Below are positions 17,972 through 27,822 of a stretch of DNA of 64,000 bases, in pieces. The notes beneath the pieces are model-generated. The model was given only the letters and a program-made list of their open reading frames with translations, had not been told where the DNA came from and searched no databases. A program made the position numbers and the translations under genes. The stretch comes from Asaia prunellae JCM 25354 (lineage in GTDB: Bacteria > Pseudomonadota > Alphaproteobacteria > Acetobacterales > Acetobacteraceae), in assembly GCF_000613885.1 (NCBI RefSeq), contig NZ_BAJV01000005.1, positions 124,001-188,000 of the forward strand. The letters run 5' to 3'. How positions within the stretch are numbered: position 1 is the stretch's first letter; each line of letters opens with the position of its first letter.

Positions 17972-18406
17972 TCAGGACCCGTCCATGATCTCATGGCAGG
18001 CGATCCATTCCGAATGGCCACTGGCATAGCGTTCGCGTTTCCAGATCGGTACACGTCGTTTGATTTCGTCGATGACGAAGCGGCAGGCTGTGAAAGCGGC
18101 GTCGCGATGTGGGGCTGAAACGCCGATCCATACGGCCATGTCGCCGATGGCCAGTGTGCCAATGCGATGGATGCACGATGCTGCAAGGATGTCGAAGCGG
18201 GTCTCTGCCTCAGAGAGCACAGCAAGAGCCTCAGTTTCGGCGAGAGGAAGATAGGCCTGATAATCAAGGCCAAGTACAGCCTGTCCATCACTGTGATTGC
18301 GGACCCAGCCTTCGAAACTGCAGTAGCCGCCTGCTTCATCACGGCGCAGGGCCAGCGTGAAGGCCGCAGGATCAATCGGATCTTCTGTCAGGAGGAAAGT
18401 GCTCAT
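17972..18406 (-). CDS. moaE: Molybdopterin synthase catalytic subunit
   Basis: 144 residues. MoaE pairs with MoaD to insert two sulfurs into cyclic pyranopterin monophosphate. Recognised by GYCSFEGWVRNHSDGQAVLGLDYQAYLPLAE, CIHRIGTLAIGDMAVWIGVSAPHRDAAF and the active-site KRRVPIWKRERY near the C-terminus, with the catalytic Lys pair. Its ATG at 18406 overlaps the moaD stop (18403), the last junction of a tightly packed moeA-moaA-moaC-moaD-moaE operon. Length is normal. Confidence 0.96.
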   Translation of the reverse strand: MSTFLLTEDPIDPAAFTLALRRDEAGGYCSFEGWVRNHSDGQAVLGLDYQAYLPLAETEALAVLSEAETRFDILAASCIHRIGTLAIGDMAVWIGVSAPHRDAAFTACRFVIDEIKRRVPIWKRERYASGHSEWIACHEIMDGS

Positions 18407-18645
18407 CCACCGGATACCGGGGGAATGAACACGACATGATCGCCGTCAGTGGGGCTATGATCCCATCGGGCGAAGGCTGCATTGACCGCGACGCGCAGAC
18501 GGGAGGCAGGCAAGGTGAAGTTGTGGCGCGTTTTCAGTTCTTCATAAAGCGCGTCAAGGCTCAGAGCAGCGGTTTCGATCTCTTCGCACGCGCAGCCAGC
18601 TTCATCGCGGAGCAGGGCGAAATATTCAAGGGTCAGGTGGGCCAT
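18403..18645 (-). CDS. moaD: Molybdopterin synthase sulfur-carrier subunit
   Basis: 80 residues from the ATG at 18645 (MAHLTLEYFALLRDEAG), ubiquitin-like fold, ending in the essential Gly-Gly tail (VVFIPPVSGG) that is thiocarboxylated to deliver sulfur to MoaE. The chosen start sits one base after the moaC stop; a start at 18675 would overlap moaC and add ten residues that the family lacks. It overlaps moaE by four bases, which fits translational coupling of two subunits made in equal amounts. Confidence 0.95.
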   Translation of the reverse strand: MAHLTLEYFALLRDEAGCACEEIETAALSLDALYEELKTRHNFTLPASRLRVAVNAAFARWDHSPTDGDHVVFIPPVSGG

Positions 18646-18646
18646 G

Positions 18647-19123
18647 TCAGGGCGTGCCAAAATCGCGTTTGCCACCGCTTTTTCCTATGAGACGTACATC
18701 ATGGATGACCATGTCATGGCTCAGCGCCTTGCACATGTCATAAAGAGTCAGTGCGGCTACGGTAGCGCCAGTCAGGGCTTCCATCTCAACACCGGTCCTG
18801 CCTTCGCATTTCACTCGGCAGTCGATCAGGGCCTCGCAGCCTTCGATCGTAATTTCGACCTTGCAACCGGTAAGCGAAAGCGGATGGCAGAGCGGAATAA
18901 GCTGGGAGGTCGCTTTCGTGCCCATGATGCCGGCAAGCTGAGCCACGGTCAGCACGGCTCCCTTGCTGGTCATGTAGCCTGACGCAGCGAGGCTTTGCGC
19001 AACTTCGGGTGGAAAGCGGAGGATGGCGCGGGCATGGGCTTCGCGACGGGTCACGCTCTTGTCGCCGATCTCGACCATATGGGGGCGTTGTCCGGTTTCA
19101 TCCACATGGGTCAGCGACACCAT
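18647..19123 (-). CDS. moaC: Cyclic pyranopterin monophosphate synthase
   Basis: 158 residues from the ATG at 19123 (MVSLTHVDETGQRPHMVEIGDKSVTRREA). MoaC converts the MoaA product 3',8-cH2GTP to cPMP. Family motifs are clear: GTKATSQLIPLCHPLSLTGC, CEGRTGVEMEALTGATVAALTLYDMCKA and the terminal KSGGKRDF. A longer frame to 19300 lies inside moaA and is rejected. One base separates its start from the moaA stop, in keeping with a single transcript. Confidence 0.96.
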   Translation of the reverse strand: MVSLTHVDETGQRPHMVEIGDKSVTRREAHARAILRFPPEVAQSLAASGYMTSKGAVLTVAQLAGIMGTKATSQLIPLCHPLSLTGCKVEITIEGCEALIDCRVKCEGRTGVEMEALTGATVAALTLYDMCKALSHDMVIHDVRLIGKSGGKRDFGTP

Positions 19124-19124
19124 T

Positions 19125-20162
19125 TCAGCCTCCGATATAATACATTTCAATCCGCTCGCCTGAATCTGGCTGCGGTTCCGGGTTGCGTATCTCACTATAG
19201 CGATCCGCGCGGCCTTGCCAGATCCGGCGAAGGAGAGCTTCAAGCGCCTCGTCGTCGGGTGAGGTGAGGGCAGGGCGCAGATCGGTGCCGGTAGTGGCAA
19301 AAAGGCAGGTATAGATCTGCCCGTCCGAGGAAAGACGCGCGCGGGAGCAATCGCCGCAGAACGGTGCCGTTACTGATGAGATGAATCCGATCTCGCCTCC
19401 GCCATCGGTAAACCGGTAACGCTGTGCCACTTCGCCACGATAGAGAGGAGCAAGGGGTTCGACCGGATAGAGAGCGTTGATCCGCTGCAGGATGATTGCA
19501 GAGGGCACAACAGCGCTCTGTCTCCAGTGGTTGCGCGTACCGACATCCATGAATTCGATAAAGCGTAGCGTGATGCCGGTATTCCGAAAACGTGAGACGA
19601 GGGGAAGAATATCCCCTTCATTCACGTCGCGCTGGATCATGGCGTTGATCTTTATTCCGCCGGGAAAACCACGTTTTGCAGCATTGTCGATTGCGGTCAG
19701 TACGGCCCCCAGCTTATCGCGCCCACCGCTCATGTGTTCAAAAACCACCGGATCAAGACTGTCGAGGCTGATCGTCAACCGGGAAAGACCGGCATCATGC
19801 AGGGTATTAAGATGGCGGTCGAGCAATACGCCATTCGTTGTGAGCGCAACGTCATCTATGCCAGGCAGTGCCGTGAGACGATGTATGAGCGCTGTGAGAT
19901 CAGGTCGCAGCAGGGGCTCCCCACCGGTCAGACGCAGTTTGGTGACACCAAGTCGTGCCGAGATGCGGGCGACCCGCTCTATCGCGGAAAATTCGAGGCG
20001 TTGTCCGGACTCAAGAAAGGCAAAGTCATCGTGAAAGACTGATTGCGGCATGCAGTAGGGGCAGCGAAAATTGCAGCGATCCATCACGGAAATACGCAGA
20101 TCGTGCCAGGGGCGTGCCAGAAGATCGCGTGGCTTTGGCGGTTCTGTCTTTTTACCATTCAT
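19125..20162 (-). CDS. moaA: GTP 3',8-cyclase, radical SAM
   Basis: 345 residues from the ATG at 20162 (MNGKKTEPPKPRD), with the radical-SAM cluster motif CNFRCPYCM, the SAM loop LRLTGGEPLLRPDL and the C-terminal second [4Fe-4S] cluster (CGDCSRARLSSDGQIYTCLF). It makes 3',8-cH2GTP from GTP in the first step of molybdenum cofactor synthesis. The C-terminal end MYYIGG keeps the double Gly that enters the active site. The start overlaps the end of moeA by about eleven bases. The frame upstream to 20201 is unneeded. Confidence 0.96.
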   Translation of the reverse strand: MNGKKTEPPKPRDLLARPWHDLRISVMDRCNFRCPYCMPQSVFHDDFAFLESGQRLEFSAIERVARISARLGVTKLRLTGGEPLLRPDLTALIHRLTALPGIDDVALTTNGVLLDRHLNTLHDAGLSRLTISLDSLDPVVFEHMSGGRDKLGAVLTAIDNAAKRGFPGGIKINAMIQRDVNEGDILPLVSRFRNTGITLRFIEFMDVGTRNHWRQSAVVPSAIILQRINALYPVEPLAPLYRGEVAQRYRFTDGGGEIGFISSVTAPFCGDCSRARLSSDGQIYTCLFATTGTDLRPALTSPDDEALEALLRRIWQGRADRYSEIRNPEPQPDSGERIEMYYIGG

Positions 20163-21350
20163 AAAAAGGCACGACCGTATCGGGAGGGAGGGGCGTATCA
20201 CCCGGACGGAGAGAAATTAGCCCGTTTGTCAGGCCGAGCCGGTTGAAGTCTCCCGAAGTTGGCATTGGATGCGGCGTGGCGAGAGTGACGCCCTGCCTGT
20301 CGTGAACGAGGCGTACCGGAATGAAGCGGGTCATGGTGGAGAGAGGTGAAAGGGGGGCAGCAAGCCTGACAGACAGGGAGAATGATCGAGACCCTGTGCC
20401 CGAAGAAGCGCAGGAATGACATGGCGGCTGCAGCAGGCAAGAGCCGAGACGGGATTGCCCGGGAGAGCAAAAACCGGCTGACCTTTGGCCGAGAGACCGA
20501 ACCAGAAAGGTTTGCCGGGGCGTTGGGCCACTTTGTGGAAGAGGCATTTTACGCCTAGTGCTGCCAGAGCCTGCGGAACGAAGTCGAACTGTCCCATGGA
20601 AACTCCGCCGCTCAGAACCAGAACGTCATGCTGATGCAACAAGGTTGCAAGGCTATCACTCAGTACGGTCAGATCGTCAGGAACAACGTATAATGCCTGT
20701 CGCGTGAGGCCGGCACGCGCAAGCGAGGCGGAAAGAGCATATTCATTCGAACGACGGATCTGCCAGCTCTGCACTGGTGCATCAGGGGCGACCAGCTCGT
20801 CTCCGGTTGAGATGATGGCAATGGATGGAATGACGGAGACGAAAGGGTGCGCCACGCCATTGGCCGCCAGTATGGCCATTTCAGGAGGGGTCAGTCTTGT
20901 GCCGGCGTCAAGAAGAAGGGTGCCGGCGGCGCAGTCGGCTCCTTCGGGATGGATATGCTGGTTTCTCTTTGCTGTTCCGTTCGGCAACAGGGTGATGCTG
21001 TCGTCCCGGATGGTAAAATCCTCACGGGGGATGACCGTATCGGCGCCTTCAGGCAGGGCTGAGCCAGTCATCACAGCAATGGCGGCGGTATGATCGCTGC
21101 CCAGGGAAAGGGGAGGCTGGCCTGCTGGCTGGGTTCCTTCCAGTCTGTATCTGGTGACCCCAGCCTGCCAGCGGACAGCAATTCCGTCGAGGATCACGCG
21201 GTCATAGGGGGGCAGTGACCGCTCTGCCCTGACTGGTTGGGAGAGAATGCGTCCGGCTGCGTGCTCAAGGGAAATGGTCTCACCAGGAAAAGGCGTCAGG
21301 GCCTCGCTGATCAGTCTTTCTGCGGCTTCGACGGTCAGAAGATCACTCAT
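20152..21350 (-). CDS. moeA: Molybdopterin molybdenumtransferase (frameshift near 20376)
   Basis: A 399-residue MoeA inserting molybdate into adenylylated molybdopterin. Start ATG at 21350 (MSDLLTVEAAERLISEALTPF) preceded by AAGG. Motifs: GTQPAGQ, VMTGSALPEGADTVIPREDF near 105, STGDELV near 190 and LSGGVSMGQFDFVPQAL near 255, PVFALPGNPVSALACC near 305. The frame as written ends at 20331, but the domain IV tail continues in the next frame (LSVRLAAPLSPLSTMTRFIPVRLVHDRQG) to 20152. One extra C in the CCC run at 20376-20378 rejoins it. First gene of the Mo-cofactor operon; no modABC, mobA or moaB in view. Confidence 0.88.
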
Positions 21351-21804
21351 GAACGGCCTTGAAAAATAGTGGAGCACTAGCGGATTAAAGAAATGGTGCT
21401 TATCGACGGGTATGCGGCATGTCAGTCTGACACAGGTGCTTCTCTGGCGTGACCTCTATTTTGCGCTTTCATTCCGGTAGGCAATTCTACTGGTCTGTCC
21501 AGAACCGGGTCAGGGAATTGTGGCTTTCCCGTAACAGCAGGGGAGATGGTTGGGGAGGAGCGGATTTTCGCGCAACCTGACTGATTGGAGCAGGTTGAAA
21601 CCAGGGCTGTTTCCGCCGGGACGAAAGTCAGTGATCACAAGGCAGGACATTCTCTGAAACAGGCGATTGTAGGCCCCAAACAGCTATGCTAGTTCATGAC
21701 CGAACCGAACGGTCATTTTTCAGACCAGGCTGTACAGAGCCGGGTTTACGGACCCAGAAACCACGTTGCACCTATTGAAAAGGGGCGACGCCGAGAGGAT
21801 GCAC
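21351..21804. other. 454-bp gene-free divergent region between moeA and the EmrAB-type pump
   Basis: No convincing reading frame or RNA gene is seen here on either strand. It must hold the promoters of the moe/moa operon (minus) and of the pump operon (plus). The one clear element is a perfect palindrome at 21696-21716. I looked for a molybdenum-cofactor or cobalamin riboswitch core and did not recognise one. Confidence 0.6.
21696..21716. promoter_or_regulatory. Perfect inverted repeat, candidate repressor operator for the pump operon
   Basis: Seven-base perfect arms ATGACCG and CGGTCAT flank a seven-base centre (AACCGAA), 89 bp upstream of the adaptor start. Size and symmetry suit a TetR- or MarR-type repressor that senses pump substrates. 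No such regulator gene lies next to it, so the binding protein would act in trans. Seen directly; the role is inferred. Confidence 0.55.
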
Positions 21805-22926
21805 ATGGCGCAGGGCGACGAGCAGGATAATCGCGCATCACAGGGTGATGGCGAGCAGAAGAAAAAGCAGGATGACAAGAAGGGAGGCAAGAAAAGCAGC
21901 CCCCTGAAACGGATTATTCTGGTTCTGGTTGTCGTTGTCGTGGCGGTTGCCTGGTTGGGATATTGGTTGCTGACACGTAATCAGATCGAGACCGACGATG
22001 CCTATACGACCGGGCGCAAGCTGGCGGTTGCGCCACATGTGAACGGTTATGTGACGCAGCTGCTGGTGAATGATAACCAGTTTGTTCACGCTGGTCAGTT
22101 GCTGGTCAAGATTGACGACCGGGACTATCTCGCCTCGTTGCACAAGGCCGAGGCCAGTGTCGCGCAGGCCGAGGCCAATCTTGCCGCGGCCACGCAGATG
22201 GTCGCAGTCGCCAGGCAGAATTTCCCAGGACGCCTGATTGCGGCCAAGGGAGCGCTTGCCTCGGCTCAGGCTCAGCTTTTCAAGGCCGAAACTGATTACC
22301 GTCGTCAGCATAGTGTTTCTCGTGCTGCGACAACGCAGCAGGATATCGATTATTCGAAAGCTGCGCTTGATCAGGCCCACGCGGAAGTTCTGCGCGCAGA
22401 AGGTGAATTGCAGCAATCAACCCCAGTTCAGCCGAATATTGAAAACCAGGAAGCCACGATGAAGCAGCAGAACGCAGCTCTCAAGGCTGCCGAGGCTGAT
22501 CTGGTACAGGCCCAGCTCAATCTTGGCTGGACGGAAGTACGTGCGCCGCATGATGGCTGGATTTCACAGCGCAATGTCGAGCAGGGTGATTTTGTCCAGA
22601 CGGGGCAGAAGCTGTTTTCGATTGTGGAGCCGGAAGTCTGGGTGGTTGCGAACTACAAGGAAACGCAGATCAAGAAGATGCGTCCGGGCCAGAAGGTCGA
22701 AATCGAGGTTGATGCCTATCCGAACCTTGCATTGCATGGCCATGTGGATTCTATCCAGCTCGGAGCCGGTGCCGCTTTCAGTGCTTTCCCGCCGGAAAAC
22801 GCGACAGGTAATTTCGTGAAGATCGTCCAGCGTGTGCCGGTCAAGATCCTGATCGATAGCGGTCTCGATCCCAATGTGCCGCTGCCGCTTGGTGTTTCTG
22901 TCGTGCCAACGGTGACTGTCCCATGA
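21805..22926 (+). CDS. EmrA-type periplasmic adaptor (HlyD family) of a multidrug pump
   Basis: 373 residues. A Lys/Asp-rich cytoplasmic N-terminus is followed by one membrane helix (IILVLVVVVVAVAWLGYWLL, about residues 38-58), then ETDDAYTTGRKLAVAPHVNGYVTQLLVNDNQFVHAGQLLVKID (barrel-sandwich half), a long coiled-coil rich in Ala/Gln, and the closing half RAPHDGWISQRNVEQGDFVQTGQKL. This is the EmrA/HlyD adaptor that links an inner-membrane MFS pump to an outer-membrane channel. I start at the ATG at 21805, with GAGAGG six bases before ATGCAC; earlier starts at 21766 or 21799 are possible. The stop overlaps the next gene by four bases. Confidence 0.9.
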   Translation: MAQGDEQDNRASQGDGEQKKKQDDKKGGKKSSPLKRIILVLVVVVVAVAWLGYWLLTRNQIETDDAYTTGRKLAVAPHVNGYVTQLLVNDNQFVHAGQLLVKIDDRDYLASLHKAEASVAQAEANLAAATQMVAVARQNFPGRLIAAKGALASAQAQLFKAETDYRRQHSVSRAATTQQDIDYSKAALDQAHAEVLRAEGELQQSTPVQPNIENQEATMKQQNAALKAAEADLVQAQLNLGWTEVRAPHDGWISQRNVEQGDFVQTGQKLFSIVEPEVWVVANYKETQIKKMRPGQKVEIEVDAYPNLALHGHVDSIQLGAGAAFSAFPPENATGNFVKIVQRVPVKILIDSGLDPNVPLPLGVSVVPTVTVP

Positions 22927-24506
22927 GCGACGCGTCCAGCGACGAGACCGACCACTCCAGCTGGAAGCCCAAAGCGAACCCCTGGCTGATTGCTGTGGTG
23001 GTGACGCTGGGCGCTTTCATGGAGGTGCTCGACACCACTATCATCAATGTTGCGCTTCCGCATATCTCGGGCGCGCTCGGCAGTTCCTATGACGATGCGA
23101 CCTGGGCGCTTACTTCCTATCTGGTAGCGAACGGTATCGTGCTGACCATTTCTGCGTGGTTCGGCAAGTTGCTGGGACGCAAGCGATACTTCCTGATCTG
23201 TATTGCCATGTTTACCGTCTCGTCCTTCCTTTGCGGATTGTCGACGAGCCTTCCCATGCTGATCATTTTCCGTCTGATGCAGGGTTTTTTTGGTGGTGGT
23301 CTTCAGCCAAACCAGCAATCGATTATTCTCGACACCTTCCCGCCTGAAAAGCGTGGTGCCGCTTTCGGCCTTACGGCCATTGCGACCATCGTGGCCCCAA
23401 TTCTCGGTCCGCTTCTCGGGGGGTATCTGGTCGATAATTATTCCTGGCGCTGGATTTTCTATGTCAACGTACCCTTTGGTATTCTGACACTCATTGGCGT
23501 CTCGGCTCTTGTGGAAGATCCGCCATGGGAAAAGCAGAAGCGTGAGAAGGTCGACGTCATCGGTATCTGTCTGATCTCGCTCGGTCTGGGCTGCCTCGAG
23601 ATCATGGCCGATCGCGGTGAAGATGATGACTGGTTCGGGTCGCCCTTTATCATCACCATGGCTGCGTTGGGTGTGGCTGGTGTGGTCGGTGCGGTGATCT
23701 GGTTGCTCAAGGCCAAAAATCCGTTGCTGAATCTCGCAATCTTCAAGGATCGCAACTTCGCGGTCGGAACCTTCCTGATGGCAATGGTTGGCGGGTTGCT
23801 TTACGCCTCGGCAATCATTGTCCCGCAATTTGCGCAGCAGGTTCTGGGCTACACTGCGACGATTTCAGGTGAGGTTCTGGCACCGGGTGGCGCGGTAATC
23901 ATCTGTCTGATTCCCATTGTCGGCAAGCTGATGGGGTTTGTGCAGGTACGCAATCTGATTGCCTTTGGTTTCTTCCTGATGGGGGTGGCCATGTTCTATT
24001 CGGCACAGCTCGTGCCGACGACGAGCTACGCCCATCTGGTTGAATATCGTATCCTGCAGACTTCGGCGCTGGCCTTTCTCTTCGTGCCGATTTCGACCAT
24101 TGCCTATTCAACACTGCCGAAGGAGCTGAATTCGGATGCTTCGGCCATGTTCAGTATGTCGCGCAATTACATAGGCTCCTTGGCTATTTCTCTGGCAACT
24201 GCAGCGATTACCGAGACCAAGCAGGTGCGTCAGAGTCTCATGGCGCACTGGACTTCGGATTATCAGCCCAATGGACAGGATTATCTGAACACGGTGCATA
24301 AGGTTGCTGTGGACGCCGGTATGACCTCTTCGGCCGCCCAGCAATATGCAGTGCACAGCTATTATCAGAGCTTCATGCAGCAGGTCTCCATGGTGGCCTA
24401 TAACCAGACCTTTATGGTGATCGGCATCATGGCATTCTGTGTTGTACCGTTCTGTTTCCTGCTGTCCCCGGTAGCCAAAAAGGGCCCGGCCGGAGGAGCC
24501 CATTAA
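22923..24506 (+). CDS. EmrB/QacA-type drug:proton antiporter, DHA2 family MFS
   Basis: 527 residues and 14 predicted membrane helices. Motif A appears as WFGKLLGRKRYFLI; motif C-like GPLLGGYLVDNYSWRWIFYVNVPFG marks DHA2 antiporters; the first helix holds LGAFMEVLDTTIINVALPHISG with the conserved Asp. It exports hydrophobic drugs or acids in exchange for protons through the adaptor upstream and the outer-membrane factor downstream. ATGA overlap with the adaptor and TAATG overlap with the outer-membrane gene show a three-gene coupled operon. Confidence 0.94.
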   Translation: MSDASSDETDHSSWKPKANPWLIAVVVTLGAFMEVLDTTIINVALPHISGALGSSYDDATWALTSYLVANGIVLTISAWFGKLLGRKRYFLICIAMFTVSSFLCGLSTSLPMLIIFRLMQGFFGGGLQPNQQSIILDTFPPEKRGAAFGLTAIATIVAPILGPLLGGYLVDNYSWRWIFYVNVPFGILTLIGVSALVEDPPWEKQKREKVDVIGICLISLGLGCLEIMADRGEDDDWFGSPFIITMAALGVAGVVGAVIWLLKAKNPLLNLAIFKDRNFAVGTFLMAMVGGLLYASAIIVPQFAQQVLGYTATISGEVLAPGGAVIICLIPIVGKLMGFVQVRNLIAFGFFLMGVAMFYSAQLVPTTSYAHLVEYRILQTSALAFLFVPISTIAYSTLPKELNSDASAMFSMSRNYIGSLAISLATAAITETKQVRQSLMAHWTSDYQPNGQDYLNTVHKVAVDAGMTSSAAQQYAVHSYYQSFMQQVSMVAYNQTFMVIGIMAFCVVPFCFLLSPVAKKGPAGGAH

Positions 24507-26121
24507 TGACGCATTTCTTGACCTTCTGGAGCCATGCCGTGAAGACAGGCCGTTCCCCGCGCGCGCTGATGCTGGGCGGCGCCTCGCTTGCCGTGGTTCT
24601 TTCCCTGCCGGGCTGTGTCGGGCCCAAATATCACAAGCCTGATCTGTGGTCACCAAGCCAGTACGATATGCATGCGCGCTCAAGACAGGCTGGTAGCCAG
24701 ACAACGACGGACGCTCCTGATCCGAGCTGGTGGAAGATCTTCAATGATCCGACCCTGACTTCGCTCGAGACCAGACTCGCCTCACAGAATCTCGATATCC
24801 AGCGCGCCACTGCCCAGCTGGCCCAGAGCCGCGCCCAGCTGATGATGGCTGGTGCCGAGCGTTTTCCGGGACTTTCGGCCAGCGGATCGTATACCCGCTC
24901 GCAATACAGTACCAAATCGCTCCAGCGCATTCTTTCCGGCGTGGCCAAGAACAATGCAACGGCCCTTGGGCAGGAGCGTGCCACGCTGCTTGATCAGAGC
25001 GTCGGCGATGCAACCGTCCCGCTATTGAATCAGTGGAAATATTCGATCGACGCCCAGTACGAGGTTGATCTCTGGGGCCGTGTGGCCCGGCAATACGAAG
25101 CGGCCAAGGCGGATCTTCAGGCCACAGATGAAGAGCGTCGTGGTATTCTGATCGCCCAGCAGGCCGATATGGCCAATGACTACCTGACCCTGCGCGGGCT
25201 CCAGGAGCAGTTGCGTATCACAAGAGCCAATCGTGACACCCAGGCCCAGACGCTGTCATTGGCAGGGAGCGTCAGAAGACCGGTCTCGTGACCGAGCTCG
25301 ACGTGACAAGTGCCGAGAGTCAGCTGGATTCGACCACGGCGCAAATTGCCCAGATCGAGCAGCGTGTCGAGCAGCAGATCAACGCCATCAGCCTGCTTCT
25401 GGGATCGCCTCCGGGAACGCTCAATGACGAGCTGACACGCACGGCCGGTATTCCGGTTGTGCCGCCGCGTGTGCCGGTTGGTGTGCCCTCTGAACTTGCC
25501 CAGCGTCGCCCCGATATTCGGCAGGCTGAGGCACAGCTTCATGCCGCTGTAGCCAATGTCGCCGAGGCAGAGGCCGAATTCTATCCCAAGATCACACTCA
25601 ATGCCGATTTTGGCCTCCAGTCGCTCTCTTTCCGTGATCTCGGATTCTGGAATGCAAGGGCGTGGAACATTGGTCCGTCCATCTCGTTGCCGATCTTTCA
25701 GGGGGGACGTCTTCGCGGTCAGTTGATGCTCAATCGTTATGCCCAGAAGGCGGCAGCCATCACCTATCGTCAGACGGTGCTGACGGCCTGGCGTGACGTG
25801 GATAATGCCCTGATTGCCTATCGTGACGAGCAGCGTCGGCGTGACGGTCTGCAAGCTGCAGTGGATGCGGGTCAACGTGCCTTGCATCTGGCTCAGGAGC
25901 AGTATCGCAGCGGCCTGACAACTTATCTGAATGTTCTCTCAGCGCAGCGCGATCTGCTTTCGGCTCAGCTTCAACTCGCTGATAGTACGACGACTATCGC
26001 GAGCAATCTGGCCCATCTGTACAATGCGCTTGGCGGCGGCTGGGAGACACAATTTCCACAAGACAAACCGGAAGATTCGACAATCAGGCAGCTTGGTGGC
26101 GATAGTCCTCGTCATGCCTGA
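24506..26121 (+). CDS. Outer-membrane efflux lipoprotein, NodT/OprM family (frameshift near 25265)
   Basis: About 538 residues when rejoined. The N-terminus has a lipoprotein signal ending in LSLPGC (Cys37), then VGPKYHKPDLWSP typical of NodT/OprM channel proteins, and two outer-membrane efflux repeats of long helices. The frame as written stops at 25291 (LSLAGSVRRPVS), while the next frame picks up as ERQKTGLVTELDVTSAESQLDS and runs to 26121 with PVFQGG-like SLPIFQGGRLRGQL near 400. One extra G in the GGG at 25265-25267 restores it. It forms the outer-membrane duct of the EmrAB-type pump. Confidence 0.88.
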
Positions 26122-26186
26122 TCACGTGATTGTTTGAATTTCCGGAAATAATAGGATGATCTATCCGGCCTGATAGGCTTTTCTTT

Positions 26187-26203
26187 CTTGCTCATCGAGC
26201 AAG
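26187..26203 (+). promoter_or_regulatory. Hairpin directly before the zwf ribosome-binding site
   Basis: Perfect seven-base arms CTTGCTC and GAGCAAG with a three-base loop (ATC) end one base before the strong GGGAGGAG ribosome site of zwf. It lacks a T-run, so it is not a terminator; it may protect the mRNA end or tune translation. Role inferred. Confidence 0.4.
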
Positions 26204-26216
26204 AGGGAGGAGCATC

Positions 26217-27719
26217 ATGTCGATCACCACTGACAAGCCTGGCAATGTTTTCGGAAAATCGGCTGAGCCACCGCCCTGCAAACTTGTCATTTTTGGCGCA
26301 GGCGGTGATCTGACCCGCCGTCTGCTTCTGCCCTCGCTTTATGATCTTGCTGTTGCTGGCTCGTTGCCTGCCGATTTTCAGATCATTGCTGTCGATCGTG
26401 CGGAGCAGACCGGCCAGGGCTGGGCTGCACGTCTTTTCTCTCTTGCCGAGCAGGATGCAAAAGATCCTTCTGCCGAGTTCTCCTGTCCTCATCTCGATCG
26501 CGCGGTCTGGGACAAGGTAACAGCCAATGCCCGTTATCTCTCGGGCGATTTCACGCAGGATGATGTCTATGCCACGCTGCAAAAGCTGCTGGGTGGGGAC
26601 AATGTCATCTTCTATTTCGCCGTTGCGGCCCGGTTTTTTGCCGGTATCGCAGCATCGCTCGGAAAGAATGGCCTTCTCAGGGAAGATCGTGGTTACAGGC
26701 GCCTGATCATCGAGAAGCCTTTCGGTCATGACCTCGCCTCGGCGCGTGAGCTGGATGACGTTCTGCGCGCTCAGGCGCAGGAGAGCCAGATTTACCGGAT
26801 CGATCATTTTCTGGGTAAGGAAGCCAATCAGGGCATCATGATCGCCCGTTTTTCAAATGTATTGTTCGAGCCCATCTGGCGGCGCGAATATATAGATCAT
26901 GTGCAGATCACGGCTGCCGAAACGATCGGCGTCGAACAGCGTGGCGCGTTTTACGAACATACCGGCGCGTTGCGTGACATGGTGCCCAATCATCTTTTCG
27001 TATTGCTCAGTCTTATTGCCATGGAACCGCCTTCATCGCTTTCGGCAGAAGCAGTGCGTCAGGAGAAGACCCGTCTGTTGCAGGCCATACGCCCCATAGG
27101 CGAAGAGGATTATGTACGGGGACAATATGGTGCCGGAGAAATAGAAGGTGCGACAGTTCCTGCCTATCATGATGAGTCGGGCGTTGCGCCTGACAGCCAG
27201 ACCGAAACCTTCGTCGCCATGAAGCTTTTCGTCGATAACTGGCGGTGGGGTGGTGTGCCTTTCTATCTTCGTACCGGCAAGCGCATGTCGGGCAGACGTA
27301 CCGAAATCAATGTTGTCTTTAAAAAGCCACCTTATGCCCTGTTCAATCAGGATATGGACGATCCACGTAATGGCAATGTCATTCGCTTTCTGCTCGACCC
27401 GGTGCGCGGCGTGTCGATCAACTTCGACGCCAAGCAACCCGGTCTTGAAGAGGTAATTGCACCTGTGAGCAGCCGGTTTCTGTATGACGACTTCTTCCGG
27501 AAAGCTCCGAATGTCGGTTATGAGGCTCTGCTATATGATTGCATGAGTGGCAATCAGATGTTGTTCCAGAGCGCAGCGACCATAGAAGCGGCCTGGACGG
27601 CGATCGATGCGATCGTGAGACCGGGAGCCCCGGCCTTTTACCGGGCGGGTTCGGAAGGTCCGGATGAAGCAGCTTCCCTCCTTGCACGGGATGGGCGCAG
27701 CTGGTTGCCTGTCGGATGA
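26217..27719 (+). CDS. zwf: Glucose-6-phosphate 1-dehydrogenase
   Basis: 500 residues. Oxidises glucose 6-phosphate to 6-phosphogluconolactone with NADP+ (or NAD+), entry of the pentose phosphate and Entner-Doudoroff routes that dominate sugar use in acetic acid bacteria. The Rossmann motif FGAGGDLTRRLLLPSLYDL lies near residue 25, the active-site RIDHFLGKEANQGIM (Lys and His) near 195-210, and EKPFGHDLASA near 165. Length is normal. ATG at 26217 follows GGGAGGAGCATC. A GH15 enzyme follows after 103 bp and may share the transcript. Confidence 0.97.
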   Translation: MSITTDKPGNVFGKSAEPPPCKLVIFGAGGDLTRRLLLPSLYDLAVAGSLPADFQIIAVDRAEQTGQGWAARLFSLAEQDAKDPSAEFSCPHLDRAVWDKVTANARYLSGDFTQDDVYATLQKLLGGDNVIFYFAVAARFFAGIAASLGKNGLLREDRGYRRLIIEKPFGHDLASARELDDVLRAQAQESQIYRIDHFLGKEANQGIMIARFSNVLFEPIWRREYIDHVQITAAETIGVEQRGAFYEHTGALRDMVPNHLFVLLSLIAMEPPSSLSAEAVRQEKTRLLQAIRPIGEEDYVRGQYGAGEIEGATVPAYHDESGVAPDSQTETFVAMKLFVDNWRWGGVPFYLRTGKRMSGRRTEINVVFKKPPYALFNQDMDDPRNGNVIRFLLDPVRGVSINFDAKQPGLEEVIAPVSSRFLYDDFFRKAPNVGYEALLYDCMSGNQMLFQSAATIEAAWTAIDAIVRPGAPAFYRAGSEGPDEAASLLARDGRSWLPVG

Positions 27720-27822
27720 GCGCCACAACAATACATTCCTCAAGAACTGGTAATCAGAACTATGACGCGCTGGTTTCCAGAAACAAGTCTCTCATACAGG
27801 GGCTGGGTCGAAAGAACTGATA

